Shown piece by piece: positions 37,141 through 47,384 of a stretch of 64,000 nucleotides of DNA. The DNA is from Blastococcus fimeti (GTDB lineage: Bacteria > Actinomycetota > Actinomycetes > Mycobacteriales > Geodermatophilaceae), in the NCBI GenBank assembly GCA_900102115.1, contig FNAW01000004.1, positions 310,001 through 374,000 on the forward strand, written 5' to 3'. The translations under genes were made by a program, and so were the position numbers. Below the pieces are notes generated by a model. The model had not been told where the DNA came from, ran no database searches, and saw only the letters and a list, made by a program, of their open reading frames with translations. The stretch's first letter is position 1, and the number at the start of each line of letters is the position of its first letter.

Positions 37141-37988
37141 ATGTTGGCGCCGTCGGCCGGGGGGTCCACCGGCAGGGCCGCGGCCATCCCGGAGCCCGAC
37201 GAGGTCGGCGCGTCCATGCCGACGGTGTAGGCGGTCATCGACAGCGAGCCGTACGCGTAGCCGTCCACCAGGACCTCGGCGGGCCCGCCGGTCGCACCGG
37301 CCAACCCGGCCAGGTACAGCAACGGCAGGAAGTGGTCCGGCGTCGGGACGGCGAGGTCGAAGTCCCGGTGCCCGTCGAGTCGGACGGCGTCCGTCGGGTC
37401 GGTGAGCATGACCTCCTTGGCCCGCTCGTCGAACCGCTGCGCCCAGTCGAACCCGGCGTCGGGCATCGCCCGGCTGACCCCGCCCAGGTTGTGGACGACG
37501 TTGCCGCTGCCGATCACCAGCACCCCGCGCGCCAGCAGCGGGGCCAGCGCGGCCCCGAGCTGCAGGTGGTAGTCGAAGGACTTGAGCGCGTTGATCGACA
37601 GCTGCACGACGGGGATGTCGGCGGCCGGGAAGGCGTGCCTCAGCACCGACCAGGTGCCGTGGTCGATGCCCCAGCTGTCGACGTCGGCACCGACCCAGGT
37701 GGGGTGCACGATCTCGGCGATCTCGTCGTAGAGCTCCGGCAGCCCCGGCGGCTCGTAGCGGACGTCGGACAGCTCCCGCGGGAAGCCGTAGAAGTCGTGG
37801 ATGGTGCGCGGCCGCGGCATCGCGGTCACCGCCGTGGCCTGGGTGTACCAGTGCGCGGAGACGACCAGGATCGCCCGCGGTCGCGGCACCGCCCGGCCGA
37901 AGGCGCGCCACGCCTCGGTGTACCGGTTCCTCTCGAGGGCGTTCATCGGGTTGCCGTGTCCGATGAACGCGGCGGGCAGCACCGTCAT
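37137..37988 (-). CDS. ygiD: Extradiol ring-cleavage dioxygenase (4,5-DOPA dioxygenase type)
   Basis: 283 residues of the class III LigB-like family. IGHGNPMNAL near residue 9-18 gives the first iron-binding His, SAHWYTQ the next, and VIGSGNVVHNL another conserved His. YgiD-type enzymes open catechol rings such as L-DOPA. ATG at 37988. Physiological substrate not known here; flanking genes give no pathway. Confidence 0.9.
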   Translation of the reverse strand: MTVLPAAFIGHGNPMNALERNRYTEAWRAFGRAVPRPRAILVVSAHWYTQATAVTAMPRPRTIHDFYGFPRELSDVRYEPPGLPELYDEIAEIVHPTWVGADVDSWGIDHGTWSVLRHAFPAADIPVVQLSINALKSFDYHLQLGAALAPLLARGVLVIGSGNVVHNLGGVSRAMPDAGFDWAQRFDERAKEVMLTDPTDAVRLDGHRDFDLAVPTPDHFLPLLYLAGLAGATGGPAEVLVDGYAYGSLSMTAYTVGMDAPTSSGSGMAAALPVDPPADGANI

Positions 37989-38059
37989 GCGCCTTCTCCC
38001 CGGTCGACGACGCGCCGATCATCCCCCCGGCCGCGCCCGGCCGCGAGACGCCGGCCGGC

Positions 38060-39214
38060 TCAGGGGGCGGCCCCGCGCACCGCGATCGCGGCCCCGAACA
38101 GCTGGATGCCGCGCGCCGAGCGGGGGTCGACGCCGGTCAGCTCGCCGATCCGCTCCAGCCGGTTGTCCACCGTGTTGGCGTGCACGCCCAGGGCCCGCGC
38201 GGCGTCGCGCCGGTTCAGGTCGGCACCCAGGAAGGCGACCAGGGTGGGCAGCAGGTCGGGGTGCCCGGCCAGGGGATCGAGGACGGCGGCCACCTCCCCG
38301 GCGCTGTCGAGCGGTCCGGTGAGGTGGTACTCGAGGAGCACGTCGGAGAGCCGGTGGACACCCGGTCGCCCCGCCACGGCCGCGATCCGGTCCGCCCGGG
38401 CCGCGGCCGCGGGGACGTCCGCGGGGGCGGCGGCCGGCACGACCCCCACGACCGGCACGGCGTCGCCGGACGAGGCGGGCCGCGCCAGCTCCTCCACCGG
38501 GAACGACGGGGGCAGCAGCACGTAGCCCCCGAGGTCGTCGCGCAGGCTCAGCGCCCGGCCACCGGCGCGGGGCGCCGCCCGCGCCAGCACCCAGCGCAGG
38601 GCGGCACGGGCTGCCTGCTGGTCGCTCCCGCGGAACGCGCGCACCCGCAGGACCAGGTAGCCGGTCTCAAGCGGCAGCCCGTACCGGGCGGCGACGTCCT
38701 CCGGCCGTTCTCCGCGGACCAGCGCCCAGGTCAGCTCGCGGACGGCGACGTGCTGGTCGGCGGCGCCGGCCAGGTACGCCTCGGCCACCCGGGTGACGGC
38801 CACCCCCACGGCGCGCAGCTGCTCCCGGGTCAGGTGCAGCACCGCGGCCGCGTCGTCCGGCCCGGCCGCCGCGGCGAGCGCGTCGACCACGACCTCCGCA
38901 CCCAGGAGATAGGTCTGCAGCAGCGCCGCGAGCGGGATGCCCTCCTCGGCCCGCTGCACGGCCCGCTCCTGCGCGAGCCCGGAGCTGCCGCCCGGCAACC
39001 CCTGCGCATGCTGGAGGAAGGCCCGGATGCCCGACCGCGCCGTCGCGGCCACCTCGACGTCCTGCACCTCGCCGGGCAGCGCGTCGAAGCCGGGCACCTC
39101 GGCGCGGATGCGGTCGACCACCCGCCGGGCGAGCGCGGGCACCTGGGGCGCGAGGCGAGCGGCGAGCGCCCCGGCCCGCGCCGCGACGTCGTCGTCGCTC
39201 TCCGGTTGTGACAT
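38060..39214 (-). CDS. PucR-family transcriptional regulator
   Basis: 384 residues. The N-terminal helical part resembles the RsbT/GGDEF-like sensor region of CdaR/PucR regulators, and the C-terminal HTH_30 reads LNRRDAARALGVHANTVDNR followed by LERIGELTG. Such proteins sense purines, sugars or amines. ATG at 39214 is embedded in a palindrome (39206-39221), suggesting autoregulation. It is divergent from the metallo-hydrolase gene, 75 bases away, a likely target. Confidence 0.9.
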   Translation of the reverse strand: MSQPESDDDVAARAGALAARLAPQVPALARRVVDRIRAEVPGFDALPGEVQDVEVAATARSGIRAFLQHAQGLPGGSSGLAQERAVQRAEEGIPLAALLQTYLLGAEVVVDALAAAAGPDDAAAVLHLTREQLRAVGVAVTRVAEAYLAGAADQHVAVRELTWALVRGERPEDVAARYGLPLETGYLVLRVRAFRGSDQQAARAALRWVLARAAPRAGGRALSLRDDLGGYVLLPPSFPVEELARPASSGDAVPVVGVVPAAAPADVPAAAARADRIAAVAGRPGVHRLSDVLLEYHLTGPLDSAGEVAAVLDPLAGHPDLLPTLVAFLGADLNRRDAARALGVHANTVDNRLERIGELTGVDPRSARGIQLFGAAIAVRGAAP

Positions 39215-39221
39215 CTCACAA
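39206..39221. promoter_or_regulatory. Palindrome TTGTGA-N4-TCACAA over the PucR start codon
   Basis: Perfect 6-base arms (39206-39211 and 39216-39221) with CATC between. The start codon of the PucR-type gene (39214-39212, minus strand) lies in its centre, so a bound protein would block initiation or transcription. It resembles a Crp half-site pair but has a 4-base rather than 6-base spacer. Confidence 0.6.
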
Positions 39222-39289
39222 CGATAGGCCGACGGACCTGACTCCTGCGTCGGTTGCCCTGCCGGTCGCAAGCCGCCACGGTGGACGGC

Positions 39290-40591
39290 ATGACGCGCTC
39301 CCTGACCGACTACGCCGACGACGTCTGGAACGGCGACGCCGACGACAACATCGCGCAGAGCGGCTCGGGCGGCTCGGGCGTGCTCGACGTCGCCGACGGC
39401 GTCGGCTTCCACCCCGGCTTCGGCAACGTGATCACCTTCCGCGCGAACGGGGAGCTGATCCTGTTCGACAGCGGCAACCCCATGGGCGCGCAGGCCCTGC
39501 ACACCGCGGTCCGGCAGTGGAGCCCCGACCCGGTGAGCACCGTCGTCTTCTCGCACGGGCACATCGACCACGTCTTCGGCGTGGGGCCGTTCGACGCCGA
39601 GGCCACCCCGCGGCCGACCGTCGTCGCCCAGGAGCTGATCGGCGACCGGTTCGACCGCTACGTCCTCACCAACGGCTACAACGCCGTCATCAACCAGCGG
39701 CAGTTCCAGGCGCCGCAGCTCACCTGGCCCACCGAGTACCGCCGCCCCGACGTCACCTACCGGGACGGCATGACGCTGACCCGCGGCGGCCTGACGATGG
39801 AGCTCTTCCACGTCCAGGGCGAGACCGACGACGCCACCGTGGCCTGGCTGCCCAAGCAGCGGATCCTGTGCCCCGGCGACATGTTCATCTGGGTCACGCC
39901 CAACTGCGGCAACCCGCAGAAGGTGCAGCGCTACCCGCGCGAGTGGGCGATCGCCATGCGCCGGATGGCCGCGCTGGGCGCGGAGACCATGCTGCCCTCG
40001 CACGGCGCTCCGATCTTCGGCGCGGACCGCATCCGGCAGGCGCTCACCGAGACCGCCGAGTGGCTGGAGAGCCTCGTCGAGCAGACGTTGGACGGGATGA
40101 ACGCCGGCGCCCGGCTCGACGAGCTGGTGCACTCGGTCGCTCCCCCGGCACACCTCGCCGACCGGCCCTACCTGCGGGCCCGCTACGACGAGCCCGAGTT
40201 CATCGTCCGCAACCTCTGGCGCCGGTACGCCGGCTGGTACGACGGCAACCCGGCCAACCTCAAGCCGGCGCCCGACGCGCAGCTCGCCGCCGCCGTGGCC
40301 GAGCTCGCCGGCGGCGCCACGGCGCTGGCCGACGTCGCCCGCCGCTACGCCGACGCCGGGGAGCTGCGGCTGGCCGCGCACTTCGCCGAGCTGGCCGTGC
40401 AGGCCGACGGCGGCGACGCGACCGCGCACGCCGCACGGGCCGAGATCTTCGACGCCCGCGCCAAGGCCGAGGACTCCCTGATGGCCCGCGGCATCTTCAC
40501 CTGGGCGGCGGCGGAGTCGCGGAAGGTGACCGAGGGCACCGGCCCACAGGCGGGGCCGGCCGCGCGGCTCCTGGCGCCGAAGCAGGACTAG
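39290..40591 (+). CDS. Metallo-beta-lactamase-fold hydrolase with alkyl-sulfatase dimerisation domain
   Basis: 433 residues. The metal motif SHGHIDH (HxHxDH) is near residue 87, with later ligands in LFHVQGETDD and MLPSHG. The C-terminal helices (LADVARRYADAGELRLAAHF, LAVQADGGDATAHAARAEIF) match the dimerisation domain of SdsA1/BDS1-type alkyl sulfatases. The sterol-carrier-like third domain of true alkyl sulfatases is missing, so the substrate may differ. ATG at 39290. The next gene starts inside its stop codon. Confidence 0.87.
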   Translation: MTRSLTDYADDVWNGDADDNIAQSGSGGSGVLDVADGVGFHPGFGNVITFRANGELILFDSGNPMGAQALHTAVRQWSPDPVSTVVFSHGHIDHVFGVGPFDAEATPRPTVVAQELIGDRFDRYVLTNGYNAVINQRQFQAPQLTWPTEYRRPDVTYRDGMTLTRGGLTMELFHVQGETDDATVAWLPKQRILCPGDMFIWVTPNCGNPQKVQRYPREWAIAMRRMAALGAETMLPSHGAPIFGADRIRQALTETAEWLESLVEQTLDGMNAGARLDELVHSVAPPAHLADRPYLRARYDEPEFIVRNLWRRYAGWYDGNPANLKPAPDAQLAAAVAELAGGATALADVARRYADAGELRLAAHFAELAVQADGGDATAHAARAEIFDARAKAEDSLMARGIFTWAAAESRKVTEGTGPQAGPAARLLAPKQD

Positions 40592-40947
40592 TGGGGCGCT
40601 GGCCGGACAGCGTCTACCGCGAGGGCGCCGAGCCCGACCCCCGGTTCACCTTCGCCAACGAGCGGACCTTCCTCGCCTGGCTGCGGACGGCGCTGGCACT
40701 GGTGGTGGCCGGGGTGGCGGTCGACGTCCTCGCGGACTCGGCCGACCAGGGCGGCGGCTACCGGCCGCTCGCGGTGGCCCTCGTCGTCCTGGGCATGGCG
40801 ACCGCCGTCACCGCCTTCACCCGCTGGATGCGCAGCGAGCGGGCGATGCGCCGGCAGGAGCCGCTACCCGGCATGGGCCTGGGGCCGGTGCTGGCGGCGG
40901 GCATCGCCGTCGTCGGCCTCGGCCTGGTCGTCTTCTTCCTCCTCTGA
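40591..40947 (+). CDS. DUF202 (YidH-like) membrane protein, first of a pair
   Basis: 118 residues from GTG 40591, which overlaps the stop of the hydrolase gene. The family signature FTFANERTFLAWLRTALALV opens the domain; three membrane helices follow. Function of DUF202 proteins is unknown; many organisms carry two in tandem, as here. Overlaps the second member by one base. Confidence 0.88.
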   Translation: MGRWPDSVYREGAEPDPRFTFANERTFLAWLRTALALVVAGVAVDVLADSADQGGGYRPLAVALVVLGMATAVTAFTRWMRSERAMRRQEPLPGMGLGPVLAAGIAVVGLGLVVFFLL

Positions 40948-41267
40948 TGCCCCCCTGGGACCCCGGGCTGCAGAACGAGCGGACGGCGCTGGCCTGGAGC
41001 CGCACGGTCATGTCGGCCTACGGCGCCTCGCTGCTCCTCGGCCGGCTGCTGCTCGAGCACGCGCCGGTTCTCGCGGTGGCGCTGACCGGGTGCAGCACCG
41101 TGCTGGCGGCAGTGCTCGCCGGCCTGGCGCGGCGCCGCCACCGGCTGGCCGACGCCCGGCTCCGGCGCGGCGAGGGCCTGCCCGACGCGACGCTGTCCGC
41201 GATCACCGGCACGCTCGTGCTGGTCGTCGGGGTGATGGCGCTGGCCGCGATCGTGCTGCGACCCTGA
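40947..41267 (+). CDS. DUF202 membrane protein, second of a pair
   Basis: 106 residues. NERTALAWSRTVMSAYGASL is the DUF202 signature and three membrane segments follow. ATG at 40947 overlaps the stop of the first member (TGATG), so the two are probably made in equal amounts and may form a hetero-oligomer. Five bases separate it from the acyl-CoA dehydrogenase gene. Confidence 0.87.
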   Translation: MPPWDPGLQNERTALAWSRTVMSAYGASLLLGRLLLEHAPVLAVALTGCSTVLAAVLAGLARRRHRLADARLRRGEGLPDATLSAITGTLVLVVGVMALAAIVLRP

Positions 41268-41271
41268 CCCG

Positions 41272-42435
41272 ATGAGCAGCGACGACGAGGTCCGCGCCGA
41301 GGTCCGTGCCTGGCTGGCGGCGCACTGGGACCCGGCGGCGGACCGGGCCGCCTGGGCGGCCGCCGTCGTGGACGCCGGGTACGCCGTGCCGCGCTGGCCG
41401 GCCGCGACGTTCGGCCGGGAGCTCACCGAGGACCAGGCCCGCATCGTGGAGGCGGGGTTCGCGCGGGCCGGCGCGCCGGGCAGCGGGCAGGACCGCACGA
41501 ACCTGTGGGCCAACACCCTGCTCACGCACGGCACCACCGGGCTGCGGGCGCGGCTGCTGCGCCCGCTGCTGGAGAACCGGGTGCGGATGTGCCTGCTCTA
41601 CAGCGAGCCGAGCGCCGGGTCCGACCTCGCCGGCGTCCGCACCACCGCGGTGCTCGACGGCGACGAGTACGTCGTCGACGGTCAGAAGGTCTGGACGTCG
41701 AACGCGGCCGGCGCGGACTTCGGCATGCTGCTGGCCCGCACCGACCCCGCCGTCCCCAAGCACCGGGGCCTGAGCTTCTTCTTCCTCCCGATGGACCAGC
41801 CCGGGGTGGAGGTCCGGCCGCTGCGGCAGATCACCGGGGAGGCGCACTTCAACGAGGTGTTCCTGACCGGCGCCCGGGTGCCGGCCGACAACCTGCTGGG
41901 CGCACCGGGGCAGGGCTGGCGGGTGCTGCAGACCGCGCTGGCGTACGAGCGGGTCGCGCTCGGGCAGGCCAACCTCGGCGCCAGCACCCGCGCGAACGGG
42001 CGGGGCGAGGCCGACCTGGTCGAGCTGGCCCGGCGGTACGGACGCGCGGACGACGTGCTGCTGCGCCGCGACATCGCCCGGGTGGTGGCGCTGCGCTCGG
42101 TCAACCTCTGGACCAACCAGCGGGCGCAGGCGCAGCTCGAGCAGGGCAGCTCCTCCCCGCTGGCCTCGCTGGGCAAGCTGGCGATGTCGCGCATCGTGCA
42201 CGAGACCGGCCGCGTGCAGTCGGCGATCGTCGGCGCCGAGGCGCTGCTGGAGGGGCCCCGGCACCCCGACGGCGACGACGCGAACTTCGCCTCGATGAAC
42301 GCCTACTTCACCTCGATCGGCGGCGGCACCGACCAGATCCAGCGGAACATCATCGGCGAGCGGCTGCTCGGCCTGCCGCGCGAGCCCGAGGTGGACCGCG
42401 ACGTGCCGTTCCGGGACGTGCGGCACTCCTCCTGA
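41272..42435 (+). CDS. Acyl-CoA dehydrogenase-family flavoprotein
   Basis: 387 residues. LLYSEPSAGSDLAGVRTTAV is the FAD-binding signature segment; KVWTSNAAGADFGMLLART and the C-terminal IGGGTDQIQRNIIGERLLGL are also typical. It belongs to the branch used on bulky or steroid-like acyl-CoAs in actinobacteria, but the substrate cannot be fixed. ATG at 41272, part of the run that begins with the metallo-hydrolase. Confidence 0.92.
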   Translation: MSSDDEVRAEVRAWLAAHWDPAADRAAWAAAVVDAGYAVPRWPAATFGRELTEDQARIVEAGFARAGAPGSGQDRTNLWANTLLTHGTTGLRARLLRPLLENRVRMCLLYSEPSAGSDLAGVRTTAVLDGDEYVVDGQKVWTSNAAGADFGMLLARTDPAVPKHRGLSFFFLPMDQPGVEVRPLRQITGEAHFNEVFLTGARVPADNLLGAPGQGWRVLQTALAYERVALGQANLGASTRANGRGEADLVELARRYGRADDVLLRRDIARVVALRSVNLWTNQRAQAQLEQGSSSPLASLGKLAMSRIVHETGRVQSAIVGAEALLEGPRHPDGDDANFASMNAYFTSIGGGTDQIQRNIIGERLLGLPREPEVDRDVPFRDVRHSS

Positions 42436-42463
42436 CCGGCGCGCACGTCTCGCTCGACCCTTC

Positions 42464-42506
42464 TGGCTAATGGTGATAGCTTTTGGCTAACGCAGTAAGC
42501 CACTGC
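42464..42506 (+). promoter_or_regulatory. Repeats upstream of the hydrolase/TetR operon
   Basis: TGGCTAA occurs at 42464-42470 and again at 42484-42490, exactly 20 bases apart (two helical turns), in an AT-richer stretch. GCAGT-N5-ACTGC (42492-42506) is an adjacent perfect inverted repeat. They precede the start at 42529 and are candidates for the operator of the TetR protein encoded in the operon. Confidence 0.5.
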
Positions 42507-42528
42507 GGCGACCTGAGCGGAGACCGAC

Positions 42529-43362
42529 ATGACCGAGTTCCTCACCGTCGACGGCGGGACCCTCGCCTACGACCTCTCCGGCTCGGCCGGTCCGCTGGTG
42601 GTGCTGGCCCACGGCATGGGCGACAGCCGGGCCGCCTACCGGTTCCTCACCCCCACCCTGGTCGACGCCGGCTACCGCGTCGCCGCGGTGGACCTGCGCG
42701 GCTGCGGGGAGTCCAGCGCCACCTGGCCGTCCTACACGCGCACCGACATCGCCGGTGACCTCGTCGCCCTGGTGCGCCACCTGGGCGGCCCGGCGGTGCT
42801 GGTGGGTCACTCCATCGCCGGCGGTGCGGTCACCATCGCCGCGGCGACGGCCCCGGAGCTGGTCACCGCGCTGGTCGAGCTGGCGCCGTTCACCCGGAAG
42901 CAGTCGCTGGGCATCGGGGACCTGCGGGTCGCCTCGTTCCGCCGCGGCATGCGCCACCTGCTCGGCACCGCACTGCTCGGCAGCACCGCGCAGTGGCAGA
43001 AGTACCTCGAGGTCGCCTATCCCGGTGCCCGGCCGGCCGACTGGGACGCCCGGCTGGGCGAGATCACCGCGATGCTCGCGGAACCGGGCCGGATGAAGGC
43101 CCTGCAGGGGATGGGCCGGACCACCCCCGTCGACGCCGGGGCGCAGCTCGGCAACGTCCGCTGCCCGGTCCTGGTCGTCCAGGGCAGCGCCGACCCCGAC
43201 TGGGGCGCGCCGCGGGCCGAGGGCGAGGCCGTCGTCGCCGCCCTGCCGCCCGGCCTGGGGCGCCTGGTGGTGATCGACGGTGCCGGGCACTACCCGCACG
43301 TCCAGTTCCCCGACGAGGTGGCCGCCGCGATGCTGACCTTCCTGAGCGACGTCCGTGCCTAG
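42529..43362 (+). CDS. Alpha/beta hydrolase
   Basis: 277 residues. The nucleophile elbow VGHSIAGG contains the Ser near residue 93; the oxyanion region is LAHGMGDSR; the acid lies near QGSADPD and the His in DGAGHYPHVQFP. It resembles esterases and haloperoxidase-like hydrolases. No signal peptide. ATG at 42529. The TetR regulator gene begins eight bases before its end, so the two form an operon. Confidence 0.9.
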   Translation: MTEFLTVDGGTLAYDLSGSAGPLVVLAHGMGDSRAAYRFLTPTLVDAGYRVAAVDLRGCGESSATWPSYTRTDIAGDLVALVRHLGGPAVLVGHSIAGGAVTIAAATAPELVTALVELAPFTRKQSLGIGDLRVASFRRGMRHLLGTALLGSTAQWQKYLEVAYPGARPADWDARLGEITAMLAEPGRMKALQGMGRTTPVDAGAQLGNVRCPVLVVQGSADPDWGAPRAEGEAVVAALPPGLGRLVVIDGAGHYPHVQFPDEVAAAMLTFLSDVRA

Positions 43363-43930
43363 GGCCGGCCTGGGGACGGCGGCGGTCGTCGCGGCCGGCG
43401 CGGACCTCGCCGACGAGATCGGCTTCGCCGGTCTCACCATGGGCCGGCTCGCCGAGCGGCTCGGGGTGCGCACGCCCTCGCTCTACAAGCACGTCGCCGG
43501 CCAGGACGAGCTCAACCGACGCATCGCAGCCCTCGCCCTGGACCAGGCCGCCGACGCGATCGGCGCGGCCATCCAGGGCCGTGCCGGCCGCGACGCCCTG
43601 CGGGCCGCGGCTCGGGCGCTGCGCGACTTCGTCGTCGCCCACCCCGGCCGGTACGCCGCCACCATCGGCCTCGAGCCCACCGGCCCCGAGGACCCGCTCG
43701 CCCTCGCGGCGGCGCGGGGACTGGAGCCCTTCACCGCGGTGCTGCGCGGCTACGACGTCGCCCCGGGCGACACGACCCACGCCCTCCGCGCGCTGCGCAG
43801 CACCTTCCACGGCTTCGCCACCATCGAGGCCGGCGGCGGCTTCCAGTGGGCCGGCGATCCCGACGAGAGCTTCGAGTGGCTCGTCGACCTGGTCGACCTC
43901 GGGCTGCGGGCCGGACCGGCGGTGCCCTGA
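43355..43930 (+). CDS. TetR-family transcriptional regulator
   Basis: 191 residues. HTH in residues about 21-50: GFAGLTMGRLAERLGVRTPS then LYKHVAGQDEL. The C-terminal part (ALRALRSTFHGFATIEAGGG followed by FQWAGDPDESF) is the WHG-type ligand domain. GTG at 43355 overlaps the hydrolase gene. It probably represses this operon through the TGGCTAA or GCAGT repeats upstream. Confidence 0.9.
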   Translation: MPRAGLGTAAVVAAGADLADEIGFAGLTMGRLAERLGVRTPSLYKHVAGQDELNRRIAALALDQAADAIGAAIQGRAGRDALRAAARALRDFVVAHPGRYAATIGLEPTGPEDPLALAAARGLEPFTAVLRGYDVAPGDTTHALRALRSTFHGFATIEAGGGFQWAGDPDESFEWLVDLVDLGLRAGPAVP

Positions 43931-43937
43931 CGCGCTC

Positions 43938-44642
43938 TCACCAGCGGCGGGCGACGTCCTCCAGCAGGGCGTGTCGCTCGGCCGGCGGACGGCGGGGGCA
44001 CGACGTGCACAGCGACCCGGCCGGCATGCGGTACAGCAGGCAGCAGGAGGCCCGGCGGGTGAAGCGGGCCGGGCCGACGTCCTGGAAGCGCGGCAGCGGC
44101 AGCGGCGCCCCGATCGCCTCGGCCAGCGGCCGGGCCAGGGCGGTGACCTCCGGCACCCGGCCGGTGGCGCGCCCCAGCGTGAGCAGCGCGTTGGCCAGCG
44201 CATCGGTCGCGATCGCCCACAGCGGGCGCTCGCGCACCCCGCCCGCCTCGGCGACGGCGGCGACGACCGCGGCCAGCGTCTCGCGCAGGTCCGCCGCCGG
44301 CTCGGCCGCGCCGGCCGGAGCCACCGCCGCGATCGGGGTGAGGCCCGGCAGCAGGGCAACGGTCAGGTCGGCGAGCCGGGCCGACAGCGGGACGCCGGCG
44401 ACCAGCCCGGCCAGCGGCGGCGTCACCAGCACCGTCGAGGCCGAGTACCACCACACCGTCGCGACCGTCCCGCGCTCGACCGGCCCCCGCCGCGGGGTGC
44501 GGGCGTCGAGCACCTGCGCCGTCCACGCGGGGTCGGCGAACCGGACGCCGGACACCAGGGCTGCCCCCGGCGGGACGACCAGCCCGAGCGTCGCCGCTCC
44601 GCGCAGCCGCCCGGCCACGGCGTCCTGCTCCGGCGTCCGCAC
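43938..44642 (-). CDS. FhuF-like [2Fe-2S] ferric-siderophore reductase family protein
   Basis: 234 residues. The C-terminal cysteine motif CCLLYRMPAGSLCTSC (C-C-x10-C-x2-C) is the unusual [2Fe-2S] site of FhuF, which reduces iron(III) in hydroxamate siderophores in the cytoplasm. The body is helical and Ala-rich, as in actinobacterial homologues. GTG at 44642. No siderophore genes are near. Convergent with the TetR gene and divergent from acs. Confidence 0.85.
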   Translation of the reverse strand: MRTPEQDAVAGRLRGAATLGLVVPPGAALVSGVRFADPAWTAQVLDARTPRRGPVERGTVATVWWYSASTVLVTPPLAGLVAGVPLSARLADLTVALLPGLTPIAAVAPAGAAEPAADLRETLAAVVAAVAEAGGVRERPLWAIATDALANALLTLGRATGRVPEVTALARPLAEAIGAPLPLPRFQDVGPARFTRRASCCLLYRMPAGSLCTSCPRRPPAERHALLEDVARRW

Positions 44643-44721
44643 CCGGCCAGTCTGACCGGCCGCCGCACGGAACCGCCCGCCCGCCGTCCCGGGGCAGACG
44701 GGCAGGCACGAGAGGCCATAC

Positions 44722-44737
44722 GGTGATCTGAGCCACG
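44722..44737. promoter_or_regulatory. Possible Crp box upstream of acs
   Basis: GGTGA-N6-CCACG keeps the GTG-N8-CAC core of the mycobacterial Crp consensus TGTGA-N6-TCACA (7 of 10 positions). Its centre lies about 49 bases before the acs start. Acetyl-CoA synthetase genes are often cAMP-controlled and crp is encoded 8 kb away. Weak on sequence alone. Confidence 0.35.
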
Positions 44738-44778
44738 TTGCGTCGCGGTTCCGTGCGACGCCGGACACGGAGGTAGGC

Positions 44779-46728
<1,950 letters not shown>

Positions 46729-46731
46729 CCC

Positions 46732-46806
46732 GGTCTGCTTTTCCGCGGAAGAGCAGACCGCTTCTCCGCGGAAAAGCAGGCCGCTATACCGCGGAGAAGC
46801 AGGCCG
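46732..46806 (+). repeat. Three 23-bp tandem repeats with hairpin potential after acs
   Basis: Units at 46738-46760, 46761-46783 and 46784-46806 share CCGCGGA and AGCAG[AG]CCG at identical positions. GGTCTGCT (46732-46739) pairs with AGCAGACC (46752-46759) around the self-complementary TTCCGCGGAA, giving a strong stem right after the acs stop. It is probably the acs terminator, later duplicated. Confidence 0.75.
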
Positions 46807-46876
46807 GGGGCGCGATGGACGCCCTCGTGGGGCACGATTCACTGACAGCTCGACCAGGACGAAGGAGGAGCCACCC

Positions 46877-47377
46877 GTGGCCCACAGTGTGTCGCCGGCC
46901 CAGCTCGGGACGCCCGCCGGAGCCGAGGAGCCCTCCATCGGCACCCTGGTGCAGAGCGCGATGGCCGATGTCTCCACCCTCGTCCGGGGCGAGGTCGAGC
47001 TGGCGAAGGCCGAGATCGGCACCTCGGCGAAGAAGGCCGGCATCAGCGTCGCGCTGTTCGGCGCCGCCGGCGTGCTCGCCGCGTTCGCCGGGATCTACCT
47101 GTTCGTGATGGTCGCCGAGCTGCTCACCTGGCTGGGCATCGAGCGGTGGATCTCCTACCTCATCGTCACCGCGTTCCTGCTGCTGCTGGCCGGCGTCTGC
47201 GTGTTCATCGGCACCCGGATGATCAAGAAGATCGAGAAGCCCGAGCGCACGCTCGAGACGCTGTCGGTCCTGCCGGGCGTGCTGCACCGCGAGGCGCCGG
47301 GCCAGCGGCACCGGGCCGTGCCCGAGGTCAGCAACGGCAAGGTCGCGCTGCGCGGCAACGAGTCGTACAAGGTCTGA
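46877..47377 (+). CDS. Phage-holin-family (DUF1469/PF07332) membrane protein
   Basis: 166 residues. A helical segment (DVSTLVRGEVELAKAEIGTS) precedes two membrane helices around residues 56-110, then a basic tail ending GNESYKV. The architecture is that of the Actinobacteria holin-superfamily III proteins, which are chromosomal and not phage. GTG 46877 with GGAGGAG near. Matches Rv3669 in order. Eight bases separate it from the epoxide-hydrolase-like gene. Confidence 0.85.
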   Translation: MAHSVSPAQLGTPAGAEEPSIGTLVQSAMADVSTLVRGEVELAKAEIGTSAKKAGISVALFGAAGVLAAFAGIYLFVMVAELLTWLGIERWISYLIVTAFLLLLAGVCVFIGTRMIKKIEKPERTLETLSVLPGVLHREAPGQRHRAVPEVSNGKVALRGNESYKV

Positions 47378-47384
47378 GCCGCCG

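Noticed and set aside
46877..47377. Holin-like protein as a sign of prophage
   Set aside because: The family is chromosomal in actinobacteria, in conserved order next to the epoxide hydrolase and marP; no other phage gene is near.
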